From the NCBI GenBank assembly GCA_018653085.1, contig JABIAY010000023.1, positions 1 through 53,916 of the forward strand: a stretch of DNA of 53,916 nt, given 5' to 3'. Source of the DNA: Nitrospina sp. (lineage in GTDB: Bacteria; Nitrospinota; Nitrospinia; Nitrospinales; VA-1). A program made the position numbers and the translations under genes. Positions 17,592 to 25,491 of the stretch are shown piece by piece. The notes beneath the pieces were generated by a model. That model did not search any database, had not been told where the DNA came from, and saw only the letters and a list, made by a program, of their open reading frames with translations. How positions within the stretch are numbered: the stretch's first letter is position 1; the number at the start of each line of letters is the position of its first letter.

Positions 17592-19106
17592 CTAATACAT
17601 GTCCTGCTTTTTAATTTTTTCTATCTCCTCGCGAATCACCCTGCGAGCAATTTCCGGAGTGATCTCTCTCACCACTTCACGGACGGTTCTCAAAATTACC
17701 TCGGACAACCCAGAAACCTCTTTTTCCAGAGAAGACCCTAATGACCTTTGCAGTAACTGCCTGACCTCATCTGCAATCGCCTGGGTAAGCGGACTCCCGG
17801 TTTCATGGCCCCAATTCTCCGAACTCAAATCGTAGTGTAGAGAATTCATATCCTGATTCTGATCGGCAAACCCGGAAATAGCATCCAGGTTTTCTTTTAT
17901 ATCTTCCGGCGTTGCAGGGCGTTTGCCCACCTCAGTAAACGCGCCCGGAGCAATGCGCTCCAAAAGGTCTTCCGGTTCCGGGACAATCCCTCCCAGCGAT
18001 GACAACTCAGCGGGATGTACCGGCTTCTCGTGATGAGCAGGGCCTCCACCCGTTACAATCTCCTTGAAAGTGGAATCCAGTTCATCCAAATTGTCCAGTT
18101 TGCGTGGGCGAATCTCGGCGAAAATCTCCGGCTCTTCAGTAAAAGCCAAAGCTTGCGGTCTCTCCGAACCGAACTCCTCCCCTTCGAACGGGAATGCCTC
18201 CACTTCGGGCGCATCAGGAGCCTGTACAGACTCCTTGAGTTCTTCCACACCACGGATCATTTGATCCATAATGTCGTCATCGGCCAATTCTGTTTCAGGC
18301 TCAAGACCCGCGTCCTCCAGAGGTTCGGGGACTTCGGAAAGCTCCATGGGCTCTACCAACTCTTCATCCGTCAACGCAACAGTTTCATCATCCACTGCAA
18401 GCGGTTGAGCTTCCTCCAAAACTTCGTCTTCCGCCGACAACTCCACAGGTTCAGGAGACTCGGGAGATCCCATGGGTCTTATATTTGCCATGAGTTCCAT
18501 TGACTCTTCATCCGTCAATTCGATGGCTTTATCTTCCGCATCGGAAAACCCTTCCGTTGACTCTTCATCCGTCAATTCGATAGCTTCGTCTTCCACACCG
18601 GAAAGCCCTTCCGTTGAAAGTTCTTCGACCGATGCCAATAACTCTTCCAGGCTGGGCTCCTCGTTGGGCTCCAAGCCGGCGAGTTCGTCTTCCGTTTCCA
18701 CCAAATCGACTGCCGCGAGTGGGGCAGTCTCTTCACCGGAAGTTTCCAACAGGCTTTTGACCATGGCAACAATATCATCTGACTTGAACGGTTTTGAGAT
18801 ATGGTTGTCTGCGCCGCAACTTTGGTAGCGCTGTTCATCAAATTCCTCAAAATCGCTGGCAAGAAGCAGGACTTTGATCGCACTCGTTTCCGGGGATTCC
18901 TTAATTTTCGCGCTCAACTCAAAACCATCCAAACCCGGCATGTCCACATCAGCCAAAACGATATCAGGCTTAAATTGCGAAATTCGGTCGAGGGCTTCCT
19001 GACCATCGCCAATTCCTTCAACCTCCGCGTCCTCAACTTCAAAAGCCATGGACACAATTTTTTGGATGGTAATGCTATCGTCAGCAACCAAAAGTCTAAA
19101 TGTCAT
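17592..19106 (-). CDS. Response regulator with long acidic linker and C-terminal amphipathic helix
   Basis: A 504-residue protein. Residues 1-120 are a CheY-like receiver with acidic pocket D9/D10, phospho-acceptor Asp53 (DIVLADVDMPG) and the lysine in HISKPF near 105. Residues ~125-430 are very acidic, Pro/Glu/Asp/Ser-rich and probably disordered, with repeats of the type EDxAIELTDEES. The last ~60 residues fold again: VRQLLQRSLGSSLEKEVSGLSEVIL, then VVREITPEIARRVIREEIEKIKKQ. A similar C-terminal motif (helix ending LVxREEIERI) ends several deltaproteobacterial regulators and, as I recall, the polar organiser PopZ. There is no DNA-binding domain. A good Shine-Dalgarno sequence (AAGGA) precedes the ATG. 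It sits alone, with no neighbouring kinase. A scaffold or polar-localisation role is inference. Confidence 0.82.
   Translation of the reverse strand: MTFRLLVADDSITIQKIVSMAFEVEDAEVEGIGDGQEALDRISQFKPDIVLADVDMPGLDGFELSAKIKESPETSAIKVLLLASDFEEFDEQRYQSCGADNHISKPFKSDDIVAMVKSLLETSGEETAPLAAVDLVETEDELAGLEPNEEPSLEELLASVEELSTEGLSGVEDEAIELTDEESTEGFSDAEDKAIELTDEESMELMANIRPMGSPESPEPVELSAEDEVLEEAQPLAVDDETVALTDEELVEPMELSEVPEPLEDAGLEPETELADDDIMDQMIRGVEELKESVQAPDAPEVEAFPFEGEEFGSERPQALAFTEEPEIFAEIRPRKLDNLDELDSTFKEIVTGGGPAHHEKPVHPAELSSLGGIVPEPEDLLERIAPGAFTEVGKRPATPEDIKENLDAISGFADQNQDMNSLHYDLSSENWGHETGSPLTQAIADEVRQLLQRSLGSSLEKEVSGLSEVILRTVREVVREITPEIARRVIREEIEKIKKQDMY
18500..18613. repeat. 57-bp tandem repeat (two copies) inside the response regulator gene
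   Basis: Two adjacent 57-base units, 18500-18556 and 18557-18613, both start TTGACTCTTCATCCGTCAAT and differ at only a few positions. They encode a 19-residue unit of the form EGxSxxEDxAIELTDEES on the minus strand. Recent in-frame duplication has lengthened the acidic linker. Confidence 0.85.
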
Positions 19107-19530
19107 GAATCAATCCTTCGGGATTTTGAAAAGAACTTCTGAAAGACACTGCTAGCCGCAGGGGCAACTGGCAGGAACTCTTTCATCTGAGCCCCTAGTA
19201 CCCCTTCGGGGCATGAGGGATAATGAAGGGACACAACACTATGGGAGGCAGATGACAGAGACTCGTCAAGCCGCCTATGCTTCCCGCTCACCAGAGAGAG
19301 CCATGCTCATACCACCGGGCGTTGCCCGGCGCCTAGTGGGAGTGGGGGAAACCATGCAATCTCAACTGGTTAAGTATAGCATAAACTGTCGGGTCGCAAA
19401 AAAAATTAGCCCCAAAACCTCATTTAAACCTTAAAATCATCGATAAGTTTTAGATAGAGTGTATCCCGACTCTATGCTTTAATATGAGTGGTAACATTTT
19501 AAGGATCAGATAGTTGGAGGTTTCCAGGTT
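19107..19530. other. Gene-free divergent region with several short hairpins
   Basis: This 424-base region between divergent genes has no convincing ORF. It holds ACCCC-TTC-GGGGC after CCTAGTA (about 19192-19208), the pair CAGGGGC...GCCCCT (about 19160-19195) and CCGGGC-GTT-GCCCGG followed by CTAGTGG (19315-19339). Bases 19404-19416 (ATTAGCCCCAAAA) match one arm of the inverted repeat at 36115. GTTGGAGG before the TTG at 19531 is the Shine-Dalgarno sequence of the next gene. Promoters for both genes must lie here, but I see no clear -35/-10 pair. Confidence 0.6.
19315..19339. repeat. Short GC hairpin followed by CTAGTGG
   Basis: CCGGGC-GTT-GCCCGG is a perfect 6-bp stem with a 3-base loop (19315-19329). 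Three bases later comes CTAGTGG (19333-19339). This is the only copy of the hairpin-CTAGTGG family that does not touch a stop codon. Confidence 0.6.
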
Positions 19531-21594
19531 TTGATTCGCTTGCAATGGATTTCCCATTCCATAAAAAAAATTATACTGGGGTGCTGTGGCAGATTGGTTT
19601 TGCTCGGCGCCCTCGCGGTCATCTCTCCCACCAGCGCATTCGCCCTTTATGTTCAAATTGATGGCGTTGCCGATATCAAAACAAACTTCAGCGAGGGCTG
19701 TTCATCCATCAAGGACCTTGCCAGCCAGGCAGAGCGTCAGAAAATAGATGTGATCTTGTTCGCGGACTATGCCCGGAATTCCATGGAATTCGGGGTCAAA
19801 CCTTTTGAAAGAATTTTTAAAAACACTATCCCCGGGCCTTCAGTGCTTGACCGGGGAGTCGGCGGATATTTATCCGAAATCAAAGAAAACGACCGCCAGT
19901 TTGAACGCACATTATTGATCCCCGGTGTGGAAACCATTCCTTTTTATTTCTGGAGCGGAAGCAACTACGACAAAAACCTCACAGCCCATAACTGGGACAA
20001 ACATTTGCTGGTTTTCGGAATGGAGTCCGCTCAGGACTTTGAGCAGTTGCCCCTGCCCAACAGCAATTTCTCAAAAAAATATACCGAGGAGTTTCTCAAC
20101 AATTTTATAATCGTTGGCTTCATTTTCATGGTAATGGTCGGGGCCGTCTACAAAGGCTATTTCCGGAAAATCACCGTGCCCCTCATGTTGCTCTTTGCCT
20201 TGCTGACCCTGAACAACCACCCGTTTCAAAGTTCGCCTTTCGATCCTTATCATGGGGACCGGGGCATGAAGCCTTACCAAAATTTAATAGATTTTGCCAC
20301 CGCCAAAGGCGCACTGGTTTTCTGGAACCATATGGAAATCGATTCCGGTATCAGTCAGAAGGGCACTACCGTTCTGGAAACCCTGCCCTATCCGGATGAC
20401 CTGTTGAACACACAAAACTATACCGGGTTCCAGGCTGTGGGCGACAAACCGATCCGTCAAACCGATCCAGGTCAACAATGGGATCAGGTACTCATGGAAT
20501 ACCTGCATGGAGAACGGGAACATCCGGTTTGGGGTTTTGGGGGCAATGATTATTTCTGCGAAGAACAAAAGGGGGACCGGCTAGGCTCCGTTCGCACTAT
20601 TTTTCTCGTACGGGAAAGGAACAATGACACCGTACTCGATGCCATGAAAAGCGGAAGAATGTACGCCGTCCGCCAGGCCGATGCCAACCGGCTTTCTCTT
20701 GATGAGTTTGTCGTCGAGGATCAAAAAGCCGGCAACCAGATAACGATGGGACAGGAACTGGTTGCGACAGACTTCCCCGCCGTCAAACTAAAGCTTCGCT
20801 CTGTGCAGGGAGGAAACAAGACCGCCCAGATTCAGATCATCCGCAACGGAGTCCTCGTAAAAGGGGAAACCGTTTCTCTGCCTTATGAATTGACCTGGCG
20901 GGATGTCGGGATAGACAGAAAAGAACCCGTTTATTATCGAATCAAGGCAATGGTCTCTCCCACGGACTATCTGGTTTCTAATCCTATTTTCGTAAAATTT
21001 GCAGATAACATAGGGGTGGATGTAGCCGCGGCCCCCGTCCCGGTCCCGGCCCCCAAGTCCGCGCCTTCCCCTACTGAAAATTTTATAAAAAACCCAGTCA
21101 TGCCAACAGCTCCTCCGGTTTCTCAACCTGTAGCACCCAGGGTCGCATCTCTTTCTGGAACCCAGACACAGCCGGCTCGCCCAGTACCGGTTCCAACGCA
21201 ACCCCGACAACCTCCAGCGCCGGCTCCCGTTCCACAACCCAGTATGCCTCCCGTTGAAATGCCTATGATGGAGGAACCTGCCCCGCAAGAACCGCCCATG
21301 GCCGAGTTGGCTCCGGGAAAAGGCTTGATGGTTATGACCGACGGAGTGGCTTTGAAAAAAGGACCGGGAACGGTTTTTCCAAACATCACCAAGCTACGCA
21401 GAGGCGAAGAGGTGTATTTCGTGAGAAGAACCAATATCACGTTCAACAACAGAAACTGGCTGGTGGTCAAATATAAAAACCGCTCCGGATATATATGGGA
21501 AGGAGTTGTCAAATGGTCCCAGCCACCCGCCGACCCGCGTAACGCTGAACTCAACCCCTTAACAAGGGAGGCAGATGGGCAAGGACTTAATTGA
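19531..21594 (+). CDS. Membrane protein with degenerate PHP-like domain, Pro-rich linker and SH3b tail
   Basis: A 687-residue exported or membrane protein. An N-terminal hydrophobic segment (about residues 12-37) acts as signal or anchor. Residues ~38-330 resemble the PHP fold of CehA/McbA-like proteins: a first strand with FSEGCSSIKDLASQAERQKIDVILFADY, then LLIPGVE and KHLLVFG, then ALVFWNHME. The metal-binding HxH and TDH positions are replaced (ADIKTNF, FADY), so catalysis is doubtful. Two membrane helices (about 195-232: IIVGFIFMVMVGAVYKGY, VPLMLLFALLTL) interrupt the domain. A beta-rich part follows, then a Pro/Ala/Val linker (about 500-590) and an SH3b-like C-terminus (GVALKKGPGTVFPNITKLRRGEEVYFV). 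The TTG start at 19531 is backed by GGAGG 10 bases upstream. Function unknown; the SH3b tail hints at cell-wall binding. Confidence 0.78.
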   Translation: MIRLQWISHSIKKIILGCCGRLVLLGALAVISPTSAFALYVQIDGVADIKTNFSEGCSSIKDLASQAERQKIDVILFADYARNSMEFGVKPFERIFKNTIPGPSVLDRGVGGYLSEIKENDRQFERTLLIPGVETIPFYFWSGSNYDKNLTAHNWDKHLLVFGMESAQDFEQLPLPNSNFSKKYTEEFLNNFIIVGFIFMVMVGAVYKGYFRKITVPLMLLFALLTLNNHPFQSSPFDPYHGDRGMKPYQNLIDFATAKGALVFWNHMEIDSGISQKGTTVLETLPYPDDLLNTQNYTGFQAVGDKPIRQTDPGQQWDQVLMEYLHGEREHPVWGFGGNDYFCEEQKGDRLGSVRTIFLVRERNNDTVLDAMKSGRMYAVRQADANRLSLDEFVVEDQKAGNQITMGQELVATDFPAVKLKLRSVQGGNKTAQIQIIRNGVLVKGETVSLPYELTWRDVGIDRKEPVYYRIKAMVSPTDYLVSNPIFVKFADNIGVDVAAAPVPVPAPKSAPSPTENFIKNPVMPTAPPVSQPVAPRVASLSGTQTQPARPVPVPTQPRQPPAPAPVPQPSMPPVEMPMMEEPAPQEPPMAELAPGKGLMVMTDGVALKKGPGTVFPNITKLRRGEEVYFVRRTNITFNNRNWLVVKYKNRSGYIWEGVVKWSQPPADPRNAELNPLTREADGQGLN

Positions 21595-21724
21595 GCCGCA
21601 ATAAACACAATAGCTTTTCACCTCTCTCTTCATAGGGAGGGGATATTCAAAACAAACCCACTCAGACTATTACATTCTGCCCAGACAGCTATTTGCCAAG
21701 CAAGCGGGCTATTGCTATCTGCCT

Positions 21725-21745
21725 CCCCTGCCAAGGGGCTAGTGG
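21725..21745. repeat. Short hairpin fused to CTAGTGG at a stop codon
   Basis: CCCCT-GCCA-AGGGG (21725-21738) is followed directly by CTAGTGG (21739-21745). On the minus strand the TAG inside this heptamer is the stop codon of the methyltransferase gene, so the hairpin is the first thing after the stop. No U-tract follows. Confidence 0.6.
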
Positions 21746-22284
21746 TAGGTGTTTATTTTGGTGCCCTTATCAAGTTGGTAGAGGAACAGGGTTTTATCTT
21801 CGCTGACCTTTTCCGGGGTCATGCCGCGCAGGCAGAACCGGTACGAGACAATGCGCACAGACGGTTTTAGTTTTTTTAATATTTCCGGGAACAATTTGTC
21901 CACGGCCTGATGGGTGAGATAAAGATAAAGCACATCCGCAGAACCCGGATCGAAATCAAACATATTCCCCCGAACAATTTGTACCCGGTCACTGACCCCG
22001 TTCATTCGGGCAAGCAGGCGGGCCATCACAACTTTTAAAGGATCGATCTCTACACCGATGGCTCTGGCGGAAAACTCTTTTGCCGAAGCAATCAGCACCC
22101 TGCCCTCCCCGCAACCCAGGTCGCAGACGGTTTCCCCCGGTCGGATATCAGCGAATCGCAAAATCCGCCGGATCGTTCCGGGTAATAGCGGATGCCAGGG
22201 AGCCCCGAAGAATATCGGCAGGATCACCATCCCCGCCAGGACCAGCAATGCACCAATTAGAAATATTTCATGAAGTTCAAGCAT
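21739..22284 (-). CDS. Class I SAM-dependent methyltransferase with N-terminal membrane segment
   Basis: A 181-residue protein. Residues 7-27 (IFLIGALLVLAGMVILPIFFG) form a membrane segment. The SAM-binding motif I is VCDLGCGEGRVLIASA at about residues 53-68, followed by AIGVEIDPLKVVMAR (motif II, with the ribose-binding acidic residue) and IVRGNMFDFDPGSADVLYLYL (motif III/IV). The protein is compact, as in the group usually annotated only as class I methyltransferase. The substrate is unknown; the membrane anchor suggests a lipid, quinone or membrane-protein target. ATG at 22284. It is convergent with the PHP-like gene and stands apart from the upstream ABC-F gene by a REP-like repeat. Confidence 0.83.
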   Translation of the reverse strand: MLELHEIFLIGALLVLAGMVILPIFFGAPWHPLLPGTIRRILRFADIRPGETVCDLGCGEGRVLIASAKEFSARAIGVEIDPLKVVMARLLARMNGVSDRVQIVRGNMFDFDPGSADVLYLYLTHQAVDKLFPEILKKLKPSVRIVSYRFCLRGMTPEKVSEDKTLFLYQLDKGTKINTYH

Positions 22285-22315
22285 ATTTTTATGAGGACTT
22301 AATCACATTGTGTAG

Positions 22316-22410
22316 CCCCCTCATCCTAGCCTTCTCCCTCCAGGGGAGAAGGAACTTTTTACTCCCTCTCCCTTGAGGGGAGAGGCAAGGCGTAGCCGCG
22401 GTGAGGGTGG
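22316..22410. repeat. REP-like nested palindrome (CCCTCATCC...GGTGAGGGTGG type)
   Basis: The region runs from CCCCCTCATCCTAGCC to GCCGCGGTGAGGGTGG and contains two inner hairpins: CCTTCTCCCT...AGGGGAGAAGG and CTCTCCCTTGAGGGGAGAG. Outer ends CCCTCA and TGAGGG pair with each other. This matches a widespread class of intergenic palindromes in Gram-negative genomes. It separates the ABC-F and methyltransferase genes and could act as a transcript-end stabiliser. Confidence 0.7.
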
Positions 22411-22429
22411 TTTTATCTTATGGTGCCCA

Positions 22430-24388
22430 TTATAAGTTCTCAAATTGTTCTACCGCGACTGTCAACTCGTCCCATTCCTGCATCAGGATTTTCTCCTCAG
22501 CCTTAAGACTGTTCTGTTGTTCCAGAGTTTCCATCAGCCGGGTTTTCTGGTCGGCCTCGTAAATACTGGAGTCGGCAAGTTGCGTTTGCAAGTCCTCGTT
22601 GGTTTGCATTAGAACCTCCAAACGGGACTCCACTTTCGCCAATCGTGTTTGCAGGGGTTTCAGGTTTTTATAACGATGGTTTCTCTCTTCCGCTTCCTTT
22701 CTTTTCCTCTCCTTTTGCAACTGCGAGGAAGAAGCTTCCTTTGCGAAGTTCGATGAAACCGCAACATCCTGAACCTCTTTCGATTTCGCCCAGTCATAAT
22801 CACTGTAGTTGCCGGGATAATCTTTGACCGCCCCGGTATCCACTTCCCAGACCCGGTTGATAAAACCATCGAGAAAAAACCGGTCATGAGAAATGACCAC
22901 CAGACTCCCTTCATAATCAGAAAGAACTGCCGCCAAATGTTCGCGGGACCGCATATCCAAATGGTTTGTCGGCTCATCAAACAAAACCAGTGAAGGCGGA
23001 CTGGAAGATTTTGCACTGGCGTTTCCACTCTTCGCTGATCCACCGCCACACAACATTCGCGCTAGAGCCAGGCGGGAGCATTCTCCGCCTGAAAGGACAG
23101 AAACTTTCTTCTCAACATCCTCACCGGCAAATAAAAACGCCCCGAGAATATTTCGTTTTTCCGTGAGCAGGAGCCCTGGCGCAGATTCTTCCAGAGATTG
23201 AAAAACCGTATGGTTAAAGTTAAGCGTCTCGCCCTGGTGTTGGGCAAAATAAGACCGGGACACATTCGCTCCGAGTTTAACCTCTCCACCATCCGGCTGA
23301 AGAGCTCCTGCCATCAGTTTCAGCAGGGTGGATTTGCCCGCGCCGTTCTCCCCTACCAGAGCCACTTTCCAGCCCCTTTCAAGGTTGATGGAAAAATTTT
23401 CGTACACCTTAAGCCGACCATAACTTTTACAGATGTCATTCACCTCTAAAACATGTCGCCCTGTTCTCGCTGGCTGGGGAAACCGAAAGTGGATTGCCTT
23501 TGTACCCTGGGCCGTTTGCACCCGCTCCATTTTTTCCAGCATTTTTATTCGGCTCTGCACCTGAGTGGCCTTGGTATTTTTGGCGCGAAACCTTTCTATA
23601 AACCGTTCCACCTCGGCAATTTTACGACCTTGGTTCGCGGCCTGGGACTCCAACAACGCCTCTTTCTCCTGCTTCTGTTTTTCGTAGTCATCATAATTTC
23701 CGCTATAAGCCGAAAGTACTCCACGATCCAATTCAATGATCCGGCTTGCCAAAGAGTTTAAAAATCTGCGGTCATGAGAAATGAGCAGGACACTGCCCTC
23801 ATAAGCTTTCAGGAACGATTCCAGCCAGACTACGGATTTCAAATCCAGATGGTTTGACGGCTCATCCAGCAACAAGATATCGGGACTCTGCAATAACAAG
23901 CGCGAAAGCTCGCACCGCATTCTCCAACCCCCGGACAACTGGTCGAGAGGCTGGTCCCACTTTTCAGCTTTGATTCCCAGTCCCAGAAGAATGGTTTTAG
24001 CTCGTGCCTCCCGGTCATAACCTCCCAATCGTTCAAACTCGTGTTGCAGGTCTCCGTATCTATCGTGATAAGTCTGGTCCGATTGCAACCGCTCCATTTC
24101 CGTTTTCACCTTGAGGAAATGCGGGTCGCCAAGCACCACCCTTTCGAGAACGGTTTCACTGCCCCCTTCCATTTCCTGTTCCAGCAAACCAAAACGCAAA
24201 CCTTTCCTGAGACTCACCTTACCCGAGTCCGGCGTGGTTTTTCCTGTTATCACTTTGAAGAGAGTGGTCTTGCCGGTACCGTTTTCCCCCACCAGCCCCA
24301 CCTTTTCTTTTGGACGAAGGTGAAAACTGACATCCTCAAAAAGCACCTTGGAACCAAATTGTAGAACTACTTTCTCAACAAATATCAC
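22430..24388 (-). CDS. ABC-F family ATPase (ribosome-associated type)
   Basis: A 652-residue soluble protein with two ABC ATPase domains and no membrane part. Domain 1 has Walker A GENGTGKTT at 34-42, signature LSGGWRMR and Walker B LLLDEPSNHLDL. A charged linker follows (ERFIERFRAKNTKATQVQSRIKMLEKM), typical of the P-site tRNA interaction motif. Domain 2 has Walker A GENGAGKST, signature LSGGECSRLALARM and Walker B FDEPTNHLDM. The C-terminal 100 residues are a coiled coil, as in Uup/YheS. A Gly/Ser/Ala-rich insert (CGGGSAKSGNASAKSSSPP) lies between signature and Walker B of domain 2, which is unusual. Family members act on the ribosome in translation quality control or antibiotic protection. 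The GTG start is overlapped by an upstream ORF made by duplication of the same start region. Confidence 0.92.
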   Translation of the reverse strand: MIFVEKVVLQFGSKVLFEDVSFHLRPKEKVGLVGENGTGKTTLFKVITGKTTPDSGKVSLRKGLRFGLLEQEMEGGSETVLERVVLGDPHFLKVKTEMERLQSDQTYHDRYGDLQHEFERLGGYDREARAKTILLGLGIKAEKWDQPLDQLSGGWRMRCELSRLLLQSPDILLLDEPSNHLDLKSVVWLESFLKAYEGSVLLISHDRRFLNSLASRIIELDRGVLSAYSGNYDDYEKQKQEKEALLESQAANQGRKIAEVERFIERFRAKNTKATQVQSRIKMLEKMERVQTAQGTKAIHFRFPQPARTGRHVLEVNDICKSYGRLKVYENFSINLERGWKVALVGENGAGKSTLLKLMAGALQPDGGEVKLGANVSRSYFAQHQGETLNFNHTVFQSLEESAPGLLLTEKRNILGAFLFAGEDVEKKVSVLSGGECSRLALARMLCGGGSAKSGNASAKSSSPPSLVLFDEPTNHLDMRSREHLAAVLSDYEGSLVVISHDRFFLDGFINRVWEVDTGAVKDYPGNYSDYDWAKSKEVQDVAVSSNFAKEASSSQLQKERKRKEAEERNHRYKNLKPLQTRLAKVESRLEVLMQTNEDLQTQLADSSIYEADQKTRLMETLEQQNSLKAEEKILMQEWDELTVAVEQFENL

Positions 24389-24491
24389 GAGGTGCCCTCG
24401 AGGCAGTGAGGTCTATGCATTTTTATGCTAACCATGGGCAATGCGCCTTTTAAATTAAGGCTATTTACTTTCTCAACAAGTATCACGAGGT
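24368..24491. repeat. 26-bp direct repeat duplicating the ABC-F translation start
   Basis: Copies at 24368-24393 and 24466-24491 differ at one base of 26. On the minus strand both read ACCTCGTGATA then C or T, then TTGTTGAGAAAGTA. The left copy is the real gene start; the right copy lies 98 bases upstream. The 72 bases between them match nothing else that I can see in the window. Confidence 0.9.
24385..24486 (-). CDS. Upstream ORF (33 codons) overlapping the ABC-F start codon
   Basis: The upstream copy of the duplicated start region begins GTG ATA CTT GTT GAG AAA GTA and encodes a peptide opening MILVEKV, almost the same as the ABC-F N-terminus (MIFVEKV). It then runs through unrelated sequence (NSLNLKGALPMVSIK and onward) and stops at a TGA that overlaps the ABC-F GTG by two bases (GTGA). 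Ribosomes finishing it would be placed exactly at the gene start. Translation is not proven. Neither start has a strong Shine-Dalgarno sequence. Several ABC-F resistance genes are controlled by leader ORFs, which makes a regulatory role plausible. It begins 30 bases after the OppC stop codon. Confidence 0.5.
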   Translation of the reverse strand: MILVEKVNSLNLKGALPMVSIKMHRPHCLEGTS

Positions 24492-24516
24492 AAAAACCCT
24501 TTTGGAAAAATTAAAT

Positions 24517-25482
24517 TTATGGGGCTGATCTCAGTTTCGGATTGAAGGCCTCGCGCAATCCTTCGCCGCAAAGGTTGAACGCCAGCACCACAAACAGGAT
24601 GGTGAATCCGGGAATAAATGTCAGCCAGGGCGCATCAAACAAAAATGTTTTGCCATCCGCAAGGATGTTGCCCCAGGTCGCATCCGGAGGTTGCACACCG
24701 AAACCCAGAAAACTTAAAGAGGATTCAGTCAGGATGGCCGTTGCCACGCCGATGGTTGCCGAAACCAGAACCGGGGCGATGGCATTGGGCACCATATGGA
24801 TGAAGATAATGCGCCATTCGGGAATCGCCTGGCTCCTTGCGGCAATTACGAAATCCTGATCCCGCAAAGATAAGAACTCTGCCCGGACAAACCGCGCGGT
24901 TCCCATCCAACTTGTCAGGCCAATCACGATCATGATGTTATAAATACTCGGTGGTAATAATGCGACCACCGTCAGAATCAAAAAGAAAGTGGGAAAACAG
25001 AGCATGATATCGACAAAACGCATAATGAGTGTATCGACTGTGAGAAACCCCAGCTTCATCCGTCCATAAAAACCGGCAACCCCGCCAAAAAAAATCCCAA
25101 CCGTCAGCGATATGCCCACTGCAACGAAACCCACCGTCAACGAAACCGAGGTGCCCTCCAACATGCGGGCGAACACATCTCGCCCGAGCTCATCGGTTCC
25201 CAAAAGGTAAATGCCCAAAGTCGGAGCATCTTCTTTGGGTGTCAGGGTGCTGGTAAAAGTCGTAAGTGGGGGAAGAAATTTTTCCGACAAACGTACCACT
25301 TTAGGGTCGAACACCACCACGAACTGGGTGAACACTTTCCCCAGTATCGCTAAACCCAGCAGGAACATCAGGAACCAAAAACTGGCATAAGCCATGCGGT
25401 TACGCTTGAGAATATCCCAGCGTTCCTGAAACAGGCCTTTCGATGGCGACAGGGCATCAGCATTAGTGATCGGTTCGTTCAT
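24517..25482 (-). CDS. ABC transporter permease, OppC/DppC type
   Basis: A 321-residue inner-membrane permease of a peptide/nickel-type ABC importer. An N-terminal cytoplasmic tail and first helix (YASFWFLMFLLGLAILGKVF) precede the OppC-type N-domain. Further helices follow, and the EAA-loop signature is FVIAARSQAIPEWRIIFIHMVPNAIAPVLV at about residues 205-235. LLGTDELGRDVFARMLEGTS is the diagnostic OppC segment. It lies 9 bases downstream of the OppB-type gene, so the two form a permease pair. No ATPase or substrate-binding gene is next to them. The segment after the first helix (DPKVVRLSEKFLPPLTTF and onward) is longer than in classic DppC. Confidence 0.9.
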   Translation of the reverse strand: MNEPITNADALSPSKGLFQERWDILKRNRMAYASFWFLMFLLGLAILGKVFTQFVVVFDPKVVRLSEKFLPPLTTFTSTLTPKEDAPTLGIYLLGTDELGRDVFARMLEGTSVSLTVGFVAVGISLTVGIFFGGVAGFYGRMKLGFLTVDTLIMRFVDIMLCFPTFFLILTVVALLPPSIYNIMIVIGLTSWMGTARFVRAEFLSLRDQDFVIAARSQAIPEWRIIFIHMVPNAIAPVLVSATIGVATAILTESSLSFLGFGVQPPDATWGNILADGKTFLFDAPWLTFIPGFTILFVVLAFNLCGEGLREAFNPKLRSAP

Positions 25483-25491
25483 AAAATTTCC

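Noticed and set aside
19107-19530. Possible CRISPR or small mobile element
   Set aside because: The repeats are separate hairpins of different sequence, without regular direct repeats and spacers, and no transposase or inverted terminal repeats were found.
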